A DNA stretch of 64,000 nucleotides from SHVO01 sp041905795 (GTDB taxonomy: Bacteria; Pseudomonadota; Alphaproteobacteria; Rhodospirillales; Rhodospirillaceae). The DNA is taken from contig JAYRKL010000002.1 of the NCBI GenBank assembly GCA_041905795.1, forward strand, positions 124,001 to 188,000, given 5' to 3'. The notes under the pieces are model-generated. The model did no database searches. It was not told where the DNA came from and worked only from the letters and a program-made list of their open reading frames with translations. The translations under genes and the position numbers were made by a program. Positions 36,114 through 46,758 of the stretch are shown here, in pieces. How positions within the stretch are numbered: the first letter of the stretch is position 1; the number at the start of each line of letters is the position of its first letter.

Positions 36114-36503
36114 ATGCCTGCGTCCACTGTTGTCGTCGTTCATGATCAGGCCGCCGCGCGCGAGGCATTGTCGGCGGCCCTCACGCGCGCCGGGTTCGCG
36201 GTCGACTCATTTTCCGCGGCCGCCGACTGCCTCGCGGACTGCGATTTCCGTACCGTCGCCTGCGCGGTCGTCCACCACGACATGGAGGATATGACCGGCT
36301 TCGACCTGGCCAAGGCCTTCCAGACCGGGTGGCTCGGCATTCCTACCATTCTGCTGGCGCGCGGGTTCACCGGCGATCAGCGGGCGCGGACGGATGCCGG
36401 CGTCATCGCAGTGCTCGGCATCCCGCCGCAGGAGCAACAGCTTTGCGACCTGGTCCGCCAGGTCGTCATGGCGGAACCGTTCAGGACGTCGGGCGCCGCC
36501 TGA
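36114..36503 (+). CDS. Degenerate receiver-domain protein (FixJ-like pseudo-receiver)
   Basis: The 129-residue stand-alone domain aligns with FixJ-type receivers, but key residues are changed. The acidic pair is HD (residues 10-11), the phosphorylated Asp position is His54 (CAVVHHDMEDMTGFDL), and the conserved Lys before Pro is Ile103 (LGIPPQEQQL). The remaining fold signals (TGFDLAKAF, IPTILLARGF) are intact. There is no output domain. GTGGAG lies about 5 bases before ATG 36114. It is probably a phosphorylation-independent protein-binding module; no partner kinase is nearby. Confidence 0.75.
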   Translation: MPASTVVVVHDQAAAREALSAALTRAGFAVDSFSAAADCLADCDFRTVACAVVHHDMEDMTGFDLAKAFQTGWLGIPTILLARGFTGDQRARTDAGVIAVLGIPPQEQQLCDLVRQVVMAEPFRTSGAA

Positions 36504-36562
36504 CGCTATTGCCATCCCCGGCGGCCGGCTTACATACAAGGCTGGTCAGGAGGAGCAATGAA

Positions 36563-37066
36563 ATGAAGACCTTATTCCCGGTTGTCGCGGCCGCCGCGGC
36601 GCTGCTGGGCGTATCCGCTTCACCTGTCGCGGTCACCGCGGCAAGGGCCGAAGACGTGGGCTGTGTCTCCACCACCTTCCGGATGCTGGGGCTCGCCAAC
36701 GACAAGATCTGCGTGGATTCGTTCAAGGACCCCAAGGTCGACGGCGTGGTGTGCCATGTCAGCCGCGCCAAGACCGGCGGCGTGTCGGGCGCGGTTGGTT
36801 TGGCTGAGGATACCTCGGACGCCGCCATCGCCTGCCGTCAGGTGGGGCCGATCACCCTCAAGAAGGACCTCAAGGACGGCGAGGATGTGTTCAAGGAAAG
36901 CCGGTCGTGGCTGTTCAAGAAGCTGCAGGTCGTGCGCTTTTACGACAAGCCCAACAACACGCTGGTGTACCTGAGCTATTCCGACAAGATCGTCGAAGGC
37001 TCCCCCAAGAACTCGATCAGCACCGTGCCGATCATGCCCTGGGGGAACCTTCCCGAAGCCAAGTGA
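36563..37066 (+). CDS. creA: CreA family periplasmic protein
   Basis: The 167-residue protein has a signal peptide (MKTLFPVVAAAAALLGVSAS.., cleavage near ARA-EDV). The CreA motifs are VGCVSTTFRMLGLANDKICVD, FKDPKVDGVVCHVSRAKTGG and GLAEDTSDAAIACRQVGPI. CreA is widespread and exported; its function is unknown, with its four Cys suggesting disulfides. AGGAGGAG lies 9 bases before ATG 36563. It ends exactly where the convergent peroxiredoxin stop begins. Confidence 0.92.
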   Translation: MKTLFPVVAAAAALLGVSASPVAVTAARAEDVGCVSTTFRMLGLANDKICVDSFKDPKVDGVVCHVSRAKTGGVSGAVGLAEDTSDAAIACRQVGPITLKKDLKDGEDVFKESRSWLFKKLQVVRFYDKPNNTLVYLSYSDKIVEGSPKNSISTVPIMPWGNLPEAK

Positions 37067-37606
37067 CTACACGCGCTTCACGCCCTTGAGGTAGGCGAGC
37101 ATGGTGTCGGGATCGGTGACCTCATAGGGGTCCTGGTCGGTGCCGGTGTCGTTGATGCCCGGTTCCTCGAACCACTTCTCGATCACGCCGTCATTGACCA
37201 CCATCGAATACCGCCAGCTGCGGTACCCGAAGCCGAGGTGCTCCTTGTTGATCAGCATGCCGATCCGCCGCGTGAAGGTGCCGTTGCCGTCGGGGATCAG
37301 CTTGACGTTCTTCACGTTCATGGACTTGCCCCACTGGAACATGACGAAGGCGTCGTTGACGCTGATGCAATAGACCTCGTCGATGCCGTGTTTCTTCATC
37401 TCGGCGTAAGCCAGGTCGTAGGACGGGCACTGCTTGTTGGAGCAGGTGGGGGTGAAGGCGCCGGGCAGCGAGAACACCACCACGCGCTTGCCGCCGAAAA
37501 GGTCGCCGGTGGTGCGGTCCTGCCAGCGGTAGGGGTTGGGGCCTTCCACGGCCGGGTCATGGACGCGGGTCTTGAAGGTCACGTCCGGCAGTCTGCGATT
37601 GATCAC
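37067..37606 (-). CDS. Peroxiredoxin, Prx5/hybrid type
   Basis: The 179-residue thioredoxin-fold peroxidase has the active-site motif PGAFTPTCSNKQCP with peroxidatic Cys55. VYCISVNDAFVMFQWGKS and MLINKEHLGFGYRSWRYS are typical of the Prx5 group that reduces peroxides with glutathione/glutaredoxin. GTG 37606 is preferred because AGGAGAG lies 6-12 bases upstream; an ATG at 37651 would add 15 residues without such a site. Cytoplasmic. It meets creA tail to tail with no gap. Confidence 0.9.
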   Translation of the reverse strand: MINRRLPDVTFKTRVHDPAVEGPNPYRWQDRTTGDLFGGKRVVVFSLPGAFTPTCSNKQCPSYDLAYAEMKKHGIDEVYCISVNDAFVMFQWGKSMNVKNVKLIPDGNGTFTRRIGMLINKEHLGFGYRSWRYSMVVNDGVIEKWFEEPGINDTGTDQDPYEVTDPDTMLAYLKGVKRV

Positions 37607-37757
37607 GTCGGTCTCTCCTGAGGATTGGGATTCTATGCGATTTATAATCATTCAAATATATACCGCATCCGGCACCAGGGTAAACCCCTGACGTGACCTG
37701 AGGTCAAATGATTGTTTTTACGGGAGTATTTCCCCGGGAGAGGCGCGCCGGCGGGAT

Positions 37758-39089
37758 CTAGGCTAGACGGCGCCGGGCGCGATAGCGCAGCAGCGTCACC
37801 GACACCGCCATGATGCCAAAAGCGATCAGCGGCAGGGTGGTGAGGGCATAACTGCCGGTCTTGTCCTTGATCGCGCCAATCGCGAAGGGGCCGACGAAGC
37901 CGCCCAGGTTACCGATGGCGTTGATGGCGGCAAAGCCGGCTCCGGCGGTGGCGGCCGGCAGCCACTGGCCGCACAGCGCCCAGAACGGCCCGCGCAGGGA
38001 GTAGACGCCGATGGTCGCCGCGGTCAGCGACACCATCACCGGCAAGAGACCGTCCATGTACAGCGTGGCGAAGATGCTGGCCGTAAGCCCGGTGGCGGCC
38101 AGCAGCAGGCAGGCGAGGGTGTGCCACATGCGCTCGCCGGCTTTATCCGACTGGGCGCCCCACAGCACCATGCCGAGCGCCGCCAGCCCGAACGGGATCG
38201 AGGTCAGCCAGCCGGTCTCGGTGGTGGAGAGGCCATGGGACTTGATGATCTGCGGCAGCCAGAGCGACATGCCGTAAGTGCCCACCGTGGCTCCGGTGTA
38301 GAGGATGCCGAGCACCCAGACGTCGATGCTGAGCAGCGGCTGCCACCAGGGCGCCTTGGCCGCGCCCCGGGCCAGGGCGGCCTCGCGCTCGGCGCGCAGC
38401 TTGCCTTCCAGCCAGGCGCGTTCGCCGGCGGGCAGCCATTTGGCGTCGGCCGGCTTGTCGGGCAGGGCCCAGATGGCGGCGATGCCCAGCAGCACCGCAG
38501 GGATCGCCTCGATGATGAACATCCACTGCCAGCCGGCCAGGCCGTTCTGGCCGTTCATCCACTCGATCAGGTGGCTGGAGAGCGGCGCGCCGGTCATGGT
38601 CGCCACCGGGCCGGCGAGCGAGAACATGCCTACCAGCTTGGCGCGGTTCTCCTTGGGCACCCAGTAGGTGAAATACAGGATCACGCCGGGATAGAAGCCG
38701 GCCTCGGCGAGGCCGACGATCAGGCGCGCGAGGCCGAACGAATTCGGGCCCTGCACCAGGGACATGCCCATGGAGGCGAAGCCCCAGCACACCATCAGGA
38801 TCGCCATCCAGCGGCGGGCGCCCATCCGTTCCAGCATGTAATTGCTGGGCACACCGAAGATGAAGTAGCCGATGAAGAACAGGCCGCCGCCCAGTCCGAA
38901 CGCCGTGGCGCTGAGGCCGATGTCCTTGTTCATGGTCAGCGCGGCGAAACCGACGTTGACCCGGTCCAGGTAGGAGATGAAGTAGCACAGCGCCAGGAAG
39001 ATGATCAGCCGGTGGGTGATGCGCCGCATGGCCCGTTGGCCGACAGCGCCGTCGGCGTCCATGGCGCCCGTCATAACCGCTTCCGCCAT
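37758..39089 (-). CDS. MFS transporter, anion:cation symporter (ACS) family
   Basis: This 443-residue protein has about 12 predicted membrane segments. ACS-type signatures are FLALCYFISYLDRVNVGFAAL (first segment with DRxNxG), GVPSNYMLERMGARRWMAI and LVGLAEAGFYPGVILYFTYW (segment 4). A hydrophilic loop around residues 215-250 separates the halves. ACS members import small organic acids such as phthalate, tartrate or glucarate with protons. It stands alone between prx and recQ, so the substrate cannot be inferred. Confidence 0.92.
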   Translation of the reverse strand: MAEAVMTGAMDADGAVGQRAMRRITHRLIIFLALCYFISYLDRVNVGFAALTMNKDIGLSATAFGLGGGLFFIGYFIFGVPSNYMLERMGARRWMAILMVCWGFASMGMSLVQGPNSFGLARLIVGLAEAGFYPGVILYFTYWVPKENRAKLVGMFSLAGPVATMTGAPLSSHLIEWMNGQNGLAGWQWMFIIEAIPAVLLGIAAIWALPDKPADAKWLPAGERAWLEGKLRAEREAALARGAAKAPWWQPLLSIDVWVLGILYTGATVGTYGMSLWLPQIIKSHGLSTTETGWLTSIPFGLAALGMVLWGAQSDKAGERMWHTLACLLLAATGLTASIFATLYMDGLLPVMVSLTAATIGVYSLRGPFWALCGQWLPAATAGAGFAAINAIGNLGGFVGPFAIGAIKDKTGSYALTTLPLIAFGIMAVSVTLLRYRARRRLA

Positions 39090-39222
39090 GATCCCCTCCC
39101 AAGGCTCACCGCCGCTCTCGGAGTGTAGGCCGGGAGTTTCCGGCCGCCAAAGTGGAAAATCGCGCGCGGGCGCGCCCGGCGCGCCTGTGATACGGTGCGC
39201 GCCCGCGAGTCTCCTTCAGCCA

Positions 39223-41010
<1,788 letters not shown>

Positions 41011-41016
41011 GCCGGA

Positions 41017-41658
41017 TCAGACCGGTCCCCGCCTGGGGTTGCGGGCAAAAACCAGGATGAGGTTGTTGGCGGGCATGCGCACGGTCTCGCGCAAGGCAAA
41101 GCCGTTGTCCGCCGCCACGCGCGCGACGTCGTTCACGTCGCGGATGCCCCAGGCCGGATTGCGGCTCTTGAGCGAGGCGTCGAAATCGAGGTTGCTGGGC
41201 GCCAGGTAATCGCCGCCGATGGAATAGGGGCCGTAGGTCACCATCACGCCGTCACCGGCCAGCACCTTGGCCGCGCCGGCGAACAGCGCGAGGGTCGCGC
41301 TCCACGGTGAGATGTGGATCATGTTGACGCACAGGAGGGCGTCGGCGCTCGCGATCGGCCACGGCGCTTCGACGTCGAGCGCCAGCGGCGGCTGGAGATT
41401 GGCAAGCCCCGCCGCGGCCACATGCGCGGCGATAGCGTCGCGGGCGCCGGCGTCCGGATCGGTGGGTTGCCATCTCAGCTCGGGAAAGGCTTTGGCGAAC
41501 ACCGCGGCGTGGTAGCCGGACCCGGCGGCGATCTCCAGGACCAGGCCCTTGCCGGCGCGGACCGGCGCCAGGATGCGGTCCAGCTGTTCGCGGATCGGTT
41601 CGGCGTTGCGCTGGGCGGCGGGCGGGATCACCAAGGTCATGAGCTTTTCCAGGGACAT
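41017..41658 (-). CDS. DUF938 SAM-dependent methyltransferase
   Basis: The protein has about 213 residues. DUF938 signatures are PAAQRNAEPIREQL, VLEIAAGSGYHAAVFA (motif I), WQPTDPDAGARDAIAAH and VNMIHISPW (motif IV), then LVTYGPYS-type VMVTYGPYSIGGDYLAPSN and DFDASLKSRNPAWGIRD. The substrate is unknown. ATG 41658 is chosen; a TTG 36 bases upstream and ATG 41640 are alternatives. It is convergent with recQ, with 6 bp between stops. Confidence 0.88.
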   Translation of the reverse strand: MSLEKLMTLVIPPAAQRNAEPIREQLDRILAPVRAGKGLVLEIAAGSGYHAAVFAKAFPELRWQPTDPDAGARDAIAAHVAAAGLANLQPPLALDVEAPWPIASADALLCVNMIHISPWSATLALFAGAAKVLAGDGVMVTYGPYSIGGDYLAPSNLDFDASLKSRNPAWGIRDVNDVARVAADNGFALRETVRMPANNLILVFARNPRRGPV

Positions 41659-41745
41659 TTCCCCAGGGGCATTGCCGTCCTGCGGGTCTTGCAAGCTTAC
41701 CGCGCTTTATCCAGGATGTTCGTGACCCATTTTCAGGAGACTGCC

Positions 41746-42252
41746 ATGCGCCTGCTCGCTCTCGCCCTCGCCGCGACCCTGTTCTCCACGGCGGCCTTCG
41801 GCCCCACGGCTGTCTTTGGTCAAAGCGCGGCCATGAAGACTTTCGCCGCCGCCGCCGACATCCCCGCGCTCATCGCCAAGGCCAAGGCCGAGCGCAAGGG
41901 CGACCAGCCGCTGGTGATCGTGCCGATGGCCTCCGTCGCCCCTTACAGCGTGTCGCTGGAATACCGTCCCGGCACCTCGCCCGCGGCGGTCCATGAGAAG
42001 GACGCGGAAATGATGGTCGTGCTGGAAGGCAGCGGCACCATCGTGACGGGCGGAAAGCTGGTGGACGAGAAGCGCACCAACGCCGCCAACCTCAACGGCA
42101 GTTCCATCGCCGACGGCAAGCCGCAAGCGGTGACCAAGGGCGACCTGCTGATCGTGCCAGAGAATACCCCGCACCAGGTGATCCCCAGCGGCGGGCCGAT
42201 CGTGCTCATGACCATGCATGTGCCGCGTCCGGCCCCGGCCAACTGGCCTTGA
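41746..42252 (+). CDS. Exported cupin-domain protein
   Basis: The 168-residue protein has a signal peptide (MRLLALALAATLFSTAAFG.., cleavage near VFG-QSA). A single cupin barrel carries VHEKDAEMMVVLEGSGTIVTGG (His/Glu metal-type ligands) and DLLIVPENTPHQVIPSGG (second His). CAGGAGA lies 6 bases before ATG 41746. A periplasmic metal-binding sensor or enzyme is plausible; no neighbour suggests a pathway. Confidence 0.82.
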   Translation: MRLLALALAATLFSTAAFGPTAVFGQSAAMKTFAAAADIPALIAKAKAERKGDQPLVIVPMASVAPYSVSLEYRPGTSPAAVHEKDAEMMVVLEGSGTIVTGGKLVDEKRTNAANLNGSSIADGKPQAVTKGDLLIVPENTPHQVIPSGGPIVLMTMHVPRPAPANWP

Positions 42253-42367
42253 GCCGCAGACTTTAATATTATTTTATTTCAATAGCTTAGGCCACGCAAC
42301 GCGCGCATTGCTCATGTGCCGCGGCGGCATTTGCGCCGCGGCGGCATCGGTTTTAGAAGACACGCCC

Positions 42368-42754
42368 ATGTCGCTGTTCCAATCCCTCGCCCGCGGCTTG
42401 CGGTGCCGGTGTCCTTCCTGCGGTGAAGGGCACGCGTTCCGCGCCTTCCTGAAAGTCCGCGAGACCTGCGCCGTTTGCGGCGAGGAACTGCACCACCACA
42501 ACGCCGACGACCTGCCGGCTTATATCGTCGTGTTCATGGTCGGCCACTTCCTGCTGTCGGTGACCTTGTGGATGGAAGTGGCCTATCAGCCGCCCTATTG
42601 GGTGTATGCGGCCATCCTGGTGCCGGTGACGGCCCTCATGAGTTTCGGCTTCATCCAGCCGGTGAAGGGCGCCGTGGTGGCCCTGCAATGGTACATGGGC
42701 ATGGACGGCTTCGCGCCGGCCCGCGCCAAGCGTCTTTCCAAAGCCTCCACTTAA
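42368..42754 (+). CDS. DUF983 membrane protein
   Basis: The 128-residue protein has an N-terminal zinc-ribbon-like part (CRCPSCGEGHAF..CAVCGEELHHHNADDLPAY) followed by two hydrophobic helices (about 55-75 and 80-102). This matches DUF983, common in alphaproteobacteria near cytochrome oxidase or cell-division genes elsewhere. No such neighbours are present here. The function is unknown. Confidence 0.88.
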   Translation: MSLFQSLARGLRCRCPSCGEGHAFRAFLKVRETCAVCGEELHHHNADDLPAYIVVFMVGHFLLSVTLWMEVAYQPPYWVYAAILVPVTALMSFGFIQPVKGAVVALQWYMGMDGFAPARAKRLSKAST

Positions 42755-42874
42755 CTCATCCCGTCCGCGAGTCATCCATCAGGCCCACCTTGGCCTGACG
42801 CTGGCGCGCGGCCTGACGGCGCCTAGCGGTTGGTGTAACATCCAGCGCCGGACAGCAAGAGTTCCAAGGGGATC

Positions 42875-43534
42875 ATGACCAAGCCCGAGATCATCGTCAT
42901 CGGCGCCGGAGGCCACGCCCGGGTGCTGATCGACATCCTGCGGCGGCGGGGCGAGGTGGTGGCCGCGGCCATCGACGCCAACCCCGCGCTCCACGGAAAG
43001 CCCCTGGACGGCGTGCCGGTCATCGGCGGCGACGACGCCGTGCTGGCGCGTGACCCCGCCGCCGTCCTGCTGGTCAACGGCGTCGGCAATATCCCCGGCA
43101 AGGGGACCAGCGGCCTTGGCCGGCGCCGGGCGGTGTTCGAGCGCTTCATGGCGCGCGGCTACCGGTTCATGGGCGTGATCAGTCCGGACGCGATGGTGTC
43201 GTCCGGCGCCGCCGTCGATTCCACCGCCCAAGTCGTCACCGGCGCCATCGTCCATCCGGGCGCGGTCATCGGCGCCAACGCCATCGTCAACACCGGCGCC
43301 CAGATCGACCACGACTGTATCCTCGCGGCCCACAGTCATGTCGCCCCCGGGGCGGTGCTTTGCGGCGCCGTGCGGGTCGGGGCCGAAGCCCATGTCGGCG
43401 CGGGCGCGGTGGTGGTCCCGGGCATCGCCATCGGGGAGGGGGCGGTGATCGGAGCCGGCGCGGTGGTGAATGCCGACGTTCCGGCCGGGTCCATGGTATT
43501 GGGCATTCCGGCGCGGGCCCCGATTCGGGTATAG
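42875..43534 (+). CDS. NeuD/PglD-type sugar O- or N-acyltransferase
   Basis: The 219-residue protein has an N-terminal Rossmann-like part, EIIVIGAGGHARVLIDILRR, typical of NeuD/PglD. Hexapeptide repeats from about residue 110 form a left-handed beta-helix (VHPGAVIGANAIVNTGAQIDH with catalytic His, HVAPGAVLCGAVRVG, IGEGAVIGAGAVV). It transfers acetyl or another acyl from CoA to a nucleotide-linked sugar. It is first of three plus-strand glycan genes (42875-45856). Confidence 0.9.
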   Translation: MTKPEIIVIGAGGHARVLIDILRRRGEVVAAAIDANPALHGKPLDGVPVIGGDDAVLARDPAAVLLVNGVGNIPGKGTSGLGRRRAVFERFMARGYRFMGVISPDAMVSSGAAVDSTAQVVTGAIVHPGAVIGANAIVNTGAQIDHDCILAAHSHVAPGAVLCGAVRVGAEAHVGAGAVVVPGIAIGEGAVIGAGAVVNADVPAGSMVLGIPARAPIRV

Positions 43535-43607
43535 GGTATCCCCTCTATAGTGGGACAACACGTCTTCCGCCGGCTCTTGCCCGCGCGAATGTGAGTAGGA
43601 AACCAAC

Positions 43608-44873
43608 ATGCATGTCGTGACGCGCGGGACCTGCCGGGTGTGCGGATCCCAGGCCTTGTCGCCGGTGATCGATCTTGGGGCCCAGATGCTGGCGTCGGCC
43701 TTCATCCTGGACGGCGAAACCCGGGACCTGCCCCGGCGCAAGGTGCCCCTGGAACTGGTGCGCTGCGATCCCCTGCGCGACGAGAACGCCTGCGGCCTGG
43801 TGCAGCTGCGGCACTCCTTCCCCAAGGAACTGATCTACAGCAATTACGGCTACGCTTCGGGCGTCAACCAGACCATGCGCGACGCGCTGGCCGACATCAC
43901 CCGCCGCGCCCAGGATTTCGTCAAACTGAAAGACAAGGACATCGTCGTCGACATCGGCGCCAACGACGGCACTTTGCTCAAGTCCTATGACGTGCCGGGA
44001 CTGGACCGCATCGGCTTCGACCCGGCGCGCAACGTCGCGCAAGCCGGCGAGCCGTTCACCCGGGTGGTGGACTTCTTCAATGCCGACGCCTTCCGCCGCG
44101 CCCGCGGGCCCGAGGCGCGCGCCAAGATCATCACCTCCATCGCCATGTTCTACGACCTCGATGAGCCGGCGGCGTTCCTCAAGGACATCGCCTCGATCCT
44201 GCACCCGGACGGCATCTGGATCGTGCAGTTCGCCGACCTGCCGGGGATGCTGCTCACCAACATGTACGACAATATCTGCCACGAACACGTGGCCTACTAT
44301 CACCTGGCGCCGATCGAGCGCCTGTTCGCCCAGGCCGGATTGCAGCTGGTGGACCTGGAGCTGAACGACGTCAACGCCTCGAGCTATCGCCTCTATGTGC
44401 GGCACAAGCACGGGCCGGCGCCGACCGACGAAGGCCTGGCGCGGGTGCGCGCCCAGCAGACCGCCGAGTTCAACATGAAGCTCGACGAGAACGAGCCTTA
44501 CGAGCGTTTTGCCGAAAACGTGGTCTCCAGCCGCTATGCGCTGCGCTACCTGCTCGAATTCCTGAAGAAGGAGGGCAAGCGGGTGATCGGCTACGGCGCC
44601 TCCACCAAGGGCAACGTGATTTTACAGTACTGCGGCATCACCAGGGACCTGGTGCCTTATCTCGCCGACCGCAATCCGCGCAAACACGGCGGATCGACGC
44701 TGGGCAGCGATATTCCGATCATCGGCGAGGAAGAGGCGCGCAAAATGAAGCCCGACTACTTCCTGGTGCTGCCGTACCACTTCCTGCCCGAGATGCGGAC
44801 GCGGGAGAAGGACTTCATCGACCGCGGCGGCCGCTTCATCGTGCCCGTGCCCACGGTACAGCTGATTCCATGA
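43608..44873 (+). CDS. Sugar C-methyltransferase-like protein
   Basis: The 421-residue protein has the three-part layout of NDP-deoxysugar C-methyltransferases. The N-terminal zinc part is CRVCGSQAL, with LVRCDPLRDENACGLVQL replacing the usual close Cys pair. The central SAM domain is VVDIGANDGTLLKSYD, SIAMFYDLDEP and CHEHVAYYHLAPIERLF. The C-terminal domain is VIGYGASTKGNVILQYCGI. Substrate is probably a keto-sugar nucleotide, but related proteins methylate other metabolites. Its end overlaps the next gene by 4 bp. Confidence 0.85.
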   Translation: MHVVTRGTCRVCGSQALSPVIDLGAQMLASAFILDGETRDLPRRKVPLELVRCDPLRDENACGLVQLRHSFPKELIYSNYGYASGVNQTMRDALADITRRAQDFVKLKDKDIVVDIGANDGTLLKSYDVPGLDRIGFDPARNVAQAGEPFTRVVDFFNADAFRRARGPEARAKIITSIAMFYDLDEPAAFLKDIASILHPDGIWIVQFADLPGMLLTNMYDNICHEHVAYYHLAPIERLFAQAGLQLVDLELNDVNASSYRLYVRHKHGPAPTDEGLARVRAQQTAEFNMKLDENEPYERFAENVVSSRYALRYLLEFLKKEGKRVIGYGASTKGNVILQYCGITRDLVPYLADRNPRKHGGSTLGSDIPIIGEEEARKMKPDYFLVLPYHFLPEMRTREKDFIDRGGRFIVPVPTVQLIP

Positions 44874-45856
44874 CGCTGAAGGGCCCGGCGCTCGTCACCG
44901 GCGCGCTCGGCCAGGACGGTTTCATCCTGAGCCGCGCCTTGCGCGCCCGCGGCGTCGATGTCGCGGCCGTGGTGCGCCCCGGCAGCGGCGGTGAACGGCG
45001 CAAAGCCCTCGAAGCGCTCGGTTGCCGGCTGGCGGAGGCCGATCTCCGGGAGCCTGCGCGCCTGAGCGACCTGGCGGCTGGCATGAAGCCCGGCAGCATC
45101 TTCCACCTCGCCGCCGCGCATCATGCCTCTGGCGTCGCGGAAACCGACGACGACCGCCGCGCCATGACGGCCGTGAACCAGCAGGCCACCGAACGCCTCG
45201 CCGCCGCCGCGCAGAAGCTGGGCGCGGCGCTGGTGTATGCGTCGTCCAGCCAGATCTGGACCGCGCGCGCGCCCACGCACCTGGTGGATGAAACCACACC
45301 GCGCGATCCCGCCACGTTCTATGGCCGGACCAAGATCGCCGCCGCCGAACACCTCGACCATCTGCGCGAGACGGCGGGCCTCAACGCCTCGGTCGCCATC
45401 CTGTTCAACCATGAATCCCCATGGCGGGCGCCGTCCTTCGTCACGCGCAAGATCAGCATGGCGGCGGCGAAGGCCGCCCGTGGCAGCACTGATATCGGCG
45501 ACGGGGCGCCGCTCACGCTCATGAACATCGGTGCCCGCGCCGACTGGCAGGCCGCGTCCGATGTGGTCGAGGCCCTCATCCTCATGGCCGGTGCCGCGAG
45601 TCCCGGTGACTACGTGCTGGCCTCCGGTCAAAGCCACGCCGTGCGCGACTTCGTCGCCGCGGCTTACGGCCACGCCGGCGTCCGGTGGCAGGACTGCGTG
45701 AAAGCCGAGCGCGACCAGGCCGGCCCGGTGCTGGTGGGCAATCCCGCCAAGGCCCGGCGCGACCTCGGCTGGCGGCCGGCCCTGGATTTTGCCGGTATCG
45801 CGCGCGAGATGGTGGACGCCGACCTGGCGCGGCTGGACGGAAAATTCCCGGAGTAG
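44870..45856 (+). CDS. NAD-dependent sugar epimerase/dehydratase (GDP-mannose dehydratase-like)
   Basis: The 328-residue short-chain extended dehydrogenase shows the NAD motif ALVTGALGQDGFILSRAL (GxxGxDG form as in GMD), HLAAAHHAS, the catalytic YGRTK (Tyr/Lys) preceded by SSSQIW, and FNHESPWRAPSFVTRKIS resembling the GDP-mannose 4,6-dehydratase sugar loop. It probably dehydrates or epimerises an NDP-sugar used with the preceding methyl- and acyltransferase. The ATGA overlap supports an operon. Confidence 0.88.
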   Translation: MTLKGPALVTGALGQDGFILSRALRARGVDVAAVVRPGSGGERRKALEALGCRLAEADLREPARLSDLAAGMKPGSIFHLAAAHHASGVAETDDDRRAMTAVNQQATERLAAAAQKLGAALVYASSSQIWTARAPTHLVDETTPRDPATFYGRTKIAAAEHLDHLRETAGLNASVAILFNHESPWRAPSFVTRKISMAAAKAARGSTDIGDGAPLTLMNIGARADWQAASDVVEALILMAGAASPGDYVLASGQSHAVRDFVAAAYGHAGVRWQDCVKAERDQAGPVLVGNPAKARRDLGWRPALDFAGIAREMVDADLARLDGKFPE

Positions 45857-45966
45857 CGGCCGCTCCGAGCTGCCGGTGCGCGCCTGCGTCACGGCGTCGG
45901 TCCTGTCTGTCTTCGCGGCGGCAACCGGGCTATACAGGCGGCTGGTTTTTGCAGTCCGAGAGCGTC

Positions 45967-46662
45967 ATGACCGAATCCGCCGAACAAATCCTGGCCTCCG
46001 TTTCCACCGCCACCCTGACCACGATCCTGCTGAAGAAGGGCCTGCGCAATGTCTGGATCCGGGGCTCCAAGCCGTTGCGCGCGGACCAGAAGCGCCTGGT
46101 GGGCCGCGCCTTCACCTTGCGCTTCGTGCCGGCGCGCGAGGATCTGGCGACCCCGGAGTCCTGGGCTTCGCCCCGCTCCACCCGCGGCGCCATCGAGGAC
46201 ATGCCCCAGGGCTGCATCGCCGTCGCCGACGCCATGGGCATCACCGACGCCGGCATCTTCGGCGACATCCTGTGCGGCCGCATGCAGTACAAAGGCGTCA
46301 CCGCCCTGATCACCGACGGCGTCATGCGCGACCTGGAAGGCGTGCTGGGCACCAATCTTCCTGTCTGGTGCGCGGGCGCCGCGGCGCCGCCGTCGGTGGC
46401 GGGCCTCACCTTCGTCAATTGGCAGGAACCCATCGGCTGCGGCGGCGTCGCCGTGTTCCCCGATGACCTGATCGTGGCGGACGCCGACGGCGCGGTGGTG
46501 ATCCCCAAGGCGCTGGTGGACGAAGTGGTGAAACTCGCCCCGGAACAGGAGCGGTTCGAGGCCTGGGTGGTGGAAGAGGTGAGGAAGGGCGCGGCGCTTC
46601 CGGGCCTGTATCCGCCGAATGCCGAGACCAAGGCGCGCTATGAGGCGAGTAAGGGAAAATAG
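45967..46662 (+). CDS. RraA-like / HMG aldolase-oxaloacetate decarboxylase family protein
   Basis: The 231-residue protein shows the family motif ITDGVMRDLEGV with active Arg and Asp. MGITDAGIFGDILCGRMQYKG forms the substrate pocket loop, and VFPDDLIVADADGAVVIPKAL is the C-terminal signature. Members are either 4-hydroxy-4-methyl-2-oxoglutarate aldolases or RNase E regulators; sequence alone does not separate them. ATG 45967 agrees with the usual N-terminus (LASVSTATLTTILLKKG). Confidence 0.85.
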   Translation: MTESAEQILASVSTATLTTILLKKGLRNVWIRGSKPLRADQKRLVGRAFTLRFVPAREDLATPESWASPRSTRGAIEDMPQGCIAVADAMGITDAGIFGDILCGRMQYKGVTALITDGVMRDLEGVLGTNLPVWCAGAAAPPSVAGLTFVNWQEPIGCGGVAVFPDDLIVADADGAVVIPKALVDEVVKLAPEQERFEAWVVEEVRKGAALPGLYPPNAETKARYEASKGK

Positions 46663-46758
46663 CCAGGTACAGCCCCCGGCGCGCGGGCCCGGGAGGGTTA
46701 GACCACGGCTTTCGTGATGGGCTACCATCCTCCCGCAACCGGATATCGGGGGATGGTC

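Noticed and set aside
37607..37651. ATG 37651 as start of the peroxiredoxin
   Set aside because: It lacks a ribosome-binding site and adds 15 non-conserved residues; GTG 37606 has AGGAGAG at the right distance.
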